Source: Chromera velia
Lineage: Eukaryota > Sar > Chromeraceae
Direction: 5' to 3'
Assembly (NCBI GenBank): GCA_018398765.1
Contig: JAHBMJ010000292.1
Location: 1-41,263, forward strand
Length of the DNA stretch: 41,263 bases
Shown in pieces: positions 36,997 through 41,263 of this stretch. Both the position numbers and the translations under genes were made by a program. Under the pieces are notes generated by a model that was not told the DNA's origin, made no database searches, and saw nothing but the letters and a program-made list of their open reading frames with translations. Each line of letters begins with the position of its first letter. The first letter of the stretch is position 1.

Positions 36997-39900
36997 TCAT
37001 TTGACCCTGTGCCGCTGACCTTGCGGAGAAGCGGAAGGACTTGCCGTCCCTCCGTGTTGGCTCCTGTGACTCCTCAGACGACCTCCGGGCGTTCGGACAG
37101 ACGCAGACTTAGGCGAGGGGTCCCCTCCATGTGCTGCTTCTCTTGGCCTCTCCTCCTCCTCCGCTCTGTCCAACAGAGACGGCAGGCCTGTTGGATCGCC
37201 CTTCTCGTTGGAGAGGGAAATTGAAGGAGGAGGGACGGGGGAAGGTGCAGCTGTGTGTGTGTGGTCCTTCATCGCGCCCTCTGCAGTGCTTTGAACTTCC
37301 CCTGTTCCCTTTTTGGGTGCAGCACCCACAGCCTCTGATTGCGCAGGAACGGGCACCACTGCACTGACAGCAGACTGCTCAGCGAACACGTCGGGGACAG
37401 ATCTGTCCGCTTCTGCTTTCACTCTCTCAGACATACTCACAGATGGACGTTGCTTTCCCTCCTGCTCCTTCTCTGTCGGCAGCCCGTCTAGAGGTGAGGT
37501 TGATGGGAGGGGAGGCTGTGGCTGGGCAGGGGCAGTGGATGCTGAGGGGCCTCTTGAGAATCCGAAAGAGTGGCTGTGGCTTTTGGAGGGAGAGGAGGAG
37601 CCTGAGGGTGAGCGTGCCATGAGGGCCCGTTCGATCTTTTCGTTGATTCGTTTTTCCACTGCCTGGCTTCGGGGGGAGAGGGGAGTAGAGGAACGAAGCA
37701 GAGACGTGGACAGACGACCTGGGTCTACTTGGGTGTTTTTTACAATGGAGGGGGGAGGAGAGACGGGATGTGTCGGAAGGGGTGTGGGTTCATTTACAGT
37801 TGGGGACTGTGGGTTGGCCTGAGCTTCCTCTTTTTGGTTGAGTGATTTGTTGGTTGTTGTCTTTTTTGAAGGTGGCGGTTGTGGTTTGGAGACGGGCTGT
37901 TTTTTGGAGACGAGGGCCTCTGTGTCTGTGGGCTTCTCCTGGAGGGCTGTGGACAGATCCAGGGGGTCCTTCTTTCTGTTTGCTCTTCGCTCGCAAGCAG
38001 ACGGGGGACGTCGAGGGGTCGATGAGACCACACGGCGCCTTTCGGGACCGACAGATTTTGTTCCACTGCTTGGTGGGGCATCTTGTGAGGGCTCTTTCTT
38101 GGGCGTCAGGTATCTCGGCTGTACGTAATCCCACCGCCCTTTTCGCTTTTTTAAGGCCATGCCAGCATCTGGTGCCTGTGTGGTTGGAGAGAGATTGCGA
38201 AAATTTGGGGATGCAGGAGTGGAGGAGGGAATTTGCCTGCCGGGACCGCTCGAAGGGCGCGGCTGGTGGTGTCCTTTTGGGGACAGGGCGACGTTTTCAT
38301 CTTTGTGATGATCTGTAGAGGTGGAAGAGGAGATGCGGAGTGAGCGGAAAGTGGACTGCTTGGGGTCTGTGAGACGGGACGGGGTCGATGGTGCGTTGGG
38401 GGCTGCTTTGGATGGGGGGGAGAGTTGGGACGGGGGGGCGGTTCTTTCGGGTGAGGGACGGGGCGAGGCAGCTTGTCTCTCTTTGTGTCTGCTTGGAGGA
38501 GCGAAGAGGCGTGCTGATGGAGAGGGTGGAGGCCTTAGGGGAGGAGGTAACGGAGGGTGCAGGTCTGTTGGAGGAGATGTGGACCTGCTGGGTCTCGTTT
38601 TGGAGGGTGTCAAGAGAGAGTAGCGACTGGGGGGACGTTTGGGGGTCTCAGTCAACTTTGCAAAGGGAGGCTTCGGCACGCCGCCTTCCTTTCTTGACTG
38701 TTTCGCCCCTGCTGACGCTTGTTCCCCTGCTGAAGCAGATTTGCATGCAGGAGGCAGAGGCATGAGTTCCCCTCTGAATTGGTCTGGCAGTCTGATCATG
38801 AGTGATTGGACTGCAGCGTCGACCCTGAGGCTCTTCTCCTTGTAGAGTTCAACCACCTCCTTCAGTCTGCTGATTGTCTCTGCATCCGACCTTCTGCGAG
38901 CACGGAGCTCGTGGAACTCTTCTTCCCTGGAAGTCGCGAACGCCTGAAGGGGGGGAGGGAGGAACGAGGGCAAATACATACGCACAGACATTTGTATATA
39001 CAGAGAAACTATAAATTAACTCCGGTGTCAGCAATCACAGGAGCAGTAAAGCGCAGAATACAGGCACACAGGCGGGCAGGCACACAGGCAGGCAGGCAGG
39101 CAGGAAGTCTTGAATGCAATCTGGCAAAAAGCCAGGCAGGCATATTCCTGAACAGACAGACAGGCATCCAGGCAGGCTGACCTTGAGCGTCTTCAATTGG
39201 AGTCTTAACTTCTTTGACGTCTCCCTCTCCTTCAATAGAAGAGAGTGGATGTCGTCCTTCGATGCCTTCAACTCCGACACCTCTGCCTGCAGACAGAATG
39301 AACAAGAAAGAGAGCATGAACATTTGGGTGAAAATCAAAACGTTGAGGCACAAAAACTTTTCAATTCCTCAAGTAAGAAGAAGGAAGTAAAGCCAAAGTG
39401 AATGAATAAACCCCTCTTCGTACAGATATCCATTCGCAGACCCACGCACTGACCTCCAATCTTGCAGCACTCGCACGTGCCCTCTCACAGTCGGACGTCA
39501 GACTGCGGATCTTCACTCGAAGGTCATTCACCAACGCAGCGCTGTCCTGTGCCTGTGCCCTTTCCCTTTCACGATCCTTCTGGTTTTCTCCCTTTCCACC
39601 GATCCCGGTAGGCCGAAGCACTGCGCCCCTCTCACCCCTGTCGTCCAAACAGACACTGCCGCCACTGTTCATCACGTCATTGGAGTGTACAGGACGCGGG
39701 GGTGATAAGGCTACCCCAAGGGACCCCCGACACCCCCCATGCACGGGAGGAGACCGCTCTGTTGTGCCTGACAAGTATCTAATTGCAGTTCCGGAGTTGG
39801 CCCCTTGATGTCCTGAAGGCACGCGAGCGTATCTGTTGACGCTGCATGGGCCCTCGGAGGAGGAAGACTGTCCGTGCCTGCCAGTGGGGTTCCGTGTGCA

Positions 39901-41144
39901 CCCGCTCAAGGGACGCGAGTGGGCGGGCGTCCGGTGAGGAGGGTGGGGGGTGGACCGGCCGGAAGGGTTGCTAAAAAGCTCGGCCTGTAGGCACACAGCG
40001 AGAGAAAAAAAAGAGCTCGTCGGGGGCGTCTGGCATGGATCACACATATTTTTGAGAAGATCGCAGGCAAGATATAAAAAGATTTCTGTCCTGTAGTCAC
40101 CAGATCTTACATTAGACTGAAAAATAGTTGAGGTTGCACTGAACAAAGTGTACTTTTGGTTATCTCAACATGAGAAAGCAGCAACAGAGCGCACTGACAA
40201 GAGAAACAGGCATGCAATGTGCAAATCTTCTCACAGCCACCCCCACACATGTCTCCCTTTGGTTCTCTGCGTCCCCCCTCAGTCCATCCAGCTTTTTCAC
40301 TTCTTCGTAGAGAGTGTCACTGACCTTCTTGGCGTCCATCAGCCTTGCAAGGATGATTCGTCTCTTCTCGGCCTCCCCGTACAGACGTTCCACCACAGAG
40401 GGACTGCAGGCAGGCAGGAGGGCAGGTAGTAGAGCGATTTGCCAGCGAAGAAACAGCAGCCATGTATCTGTTTGTGCATGCAGACATTCGTGAATCCAGG
40501 CCAAAGATCAACAGGCAAACACCTTGAAGCATTTGCAGAGGAGGGACCATAAGTTCAGAGTTATACGATTGATTCTCTGTGTGGCGCTGCGATGGAACAG
40601 CAATAACAAAACTGATAGGGGGCATTCCTTTTTCTTTTCGGACTCGCAATCAACGTTTGTTCTTTTCATTTACCTCCGACCACTCTTGGAAATTGAAGAC
40701 TGACTCTGCGCCGTCCTTCAAGTGAGCTCCGACTTGTTGCTCTCTGCAGTCGGTGAAGGCACAAAGGTGTAAGTTGCCTCTGAACTTGGAAGAAAGCGAC
40801 CGACGAAAACGAACAGAAAGCAGCGACAAGAAATCCATAAGAGACAAAAGGTAAAGGCAGCCCCAGAGGGGAAAACAGGAAGAAGAAGAGGAAACGGAGG
40901 ACGTATACATCCACAAGCAACGACGATGTAGGGACAGAGAGAGGAAAGAATTGACAATAGAGGGAGAGGCGAGACTGAATAGAGAAATGAAGGAAGGCAC
41001 AGAAATCAGAGGCCGAGAAAGGAGGCGACTGAATAAACGGATTTATCGGAGAGGCAACACCGGAGAATTAATGCAAGAAAATCCAATTAAGCAGACTGAC
41101 TTCAACCGAGCGGCCTCCTCTTCTTCCAGTTGGCGTCTCAACTC
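36997..41144 (-). CDS. Coiled-coil protein with basic Pro/Ser-rich tail, 5' end outside the window
   Basis: Exons seen in transcript order: 41144-41101, 40743-40674, 40403-40235, 39984-39454, 39286-39182, 38943-36997 (stop). Phases agree except between the second and third, where a short exon or another acceptor is needed. Charged heptad-like segments occur in most exons: LRRQLEEEEAARLK, VVERLYGEAEKRRIILARL, VSELKASKDDIHSLLLKE and SRLKEVVELYKEKSLRVDA. The fourth exon holds a 100-residue Ser/Pro/Arg-rich stretch and then more coil. The last exon (649 residues) is a basic, Pro/Ser/Thr-rich, probably disordered tail. It has many SP and TP sites and the motif KKRKGRWDYVQPRYLTPKK (38153-38097). 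A cytoskeletal or centrosomal role would suit this layout but is inference. The missing 5' part could hold a defining domain such as a motor. Confidence 0.72.
39055..39175. repeat. GGCA-rich microsatellite in the last intron of the coiled-coil gene
   Basis: Degenerate CAGG/GGCAGGCA units on the plus strand; TGCC/CCTG on the sense (minus) strand, lying between the 39182 donor and the 38943 exon start. Confidence 0.8.
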
Positions 41145-41263
41145 CTGCAGCAGGAGTCAGAGTAGCAGATTCGAAAACAGTCAAGAAGGTTTCAAAGAGG
41201 AGAAATTCGTCACGAGTACCACTTGCTTCTCTCTCCCCTTCCTTCGCCCCCCCCCCCCCCCCC
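41145..41263 (-). other. Intron sequence and poly-C right edge
   Basis: Upstream of the first visible coiled-coil exon the sequence gives a usable acceptor (CTCCTGCTGCAG, AG at 41146-41145) and then no clear coding frame. Positions 41247-41263 are 17 C residues, where the window ends. Confidence 0.5.

Overview
This is nuclear DNA of an intron-rich unicellular eukaryote. Genes are split by GT-AG introns full of microsatellites. Coding exons are rich in Pro, Ser, Ala, His and Gly, and the GC-richer genes sit between AT-rich repeat deserts. The architecture most resembles a photosynthetic alveolate such as Chromera; this is inference from style and gene content, not a database match. Both window edges are poly-C runs.

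Layout. (1) 103-9031: two paralogous genes, head to head. Each has a short conserved N-terminal helical domain and then many C-x-H-x6-C-x2-C putative zinc knuckles (7 in the left gene, 19 in the right). They share a ~1 kb divergent promoter region holding a tandemly duplicated ~80-base module. (2) 9875-13096: a structurally complete non-autonomous LTR retrotransposon (337-base LTRs, TG start, CA/TA end, 5-base target duplication AATAT, primer-binding-like site, polypurine tract). It carries no recognisable gag-pol, only a disordered-protein reading frame broken by four in-frame stops. (3) 13097-17205: AT-rich debris with a gag-like remnant and a small Tc1/mariner-type MITE (TA duplication). 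(4) 17206-20185, minus: a ribonuclease kappa homologue in three exons of exactly 102 nt, far apart and buried in microsatellites. (5) 22027-26044, minus: a nine-exon multi-pass membrane protein, possibly ATRAP-like. (6) 26961-29775, plus: a divergent mitochondrial-carrier-like protein with a long charged or disordered N-terminal half. (7) 31783-35622, plus: a clear FAN1 DNA-repair nuclease with a lineage-specific insertion carrying a PCNA-binding (PIP-box) motif and SUMO-interaction-like motifs. (8) 36997-41144, minus, running off the right edge: a coiled-coil protein with a basic Pro/Ser-rich tail.

Exon chains were built by eye from splice sites, reading-frame phase and composition. Phase agrees at every junction in the two zinc-knuckle genes, RNASEK, the membrane protein, the carrier and FAN1. 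One junction in the coiled-coil gene is unresolved. The genes do not form a pathway. Shared themes are divergent gene pairs and introns whose repeats are mostly pyrimidine-rich on the sense strand.
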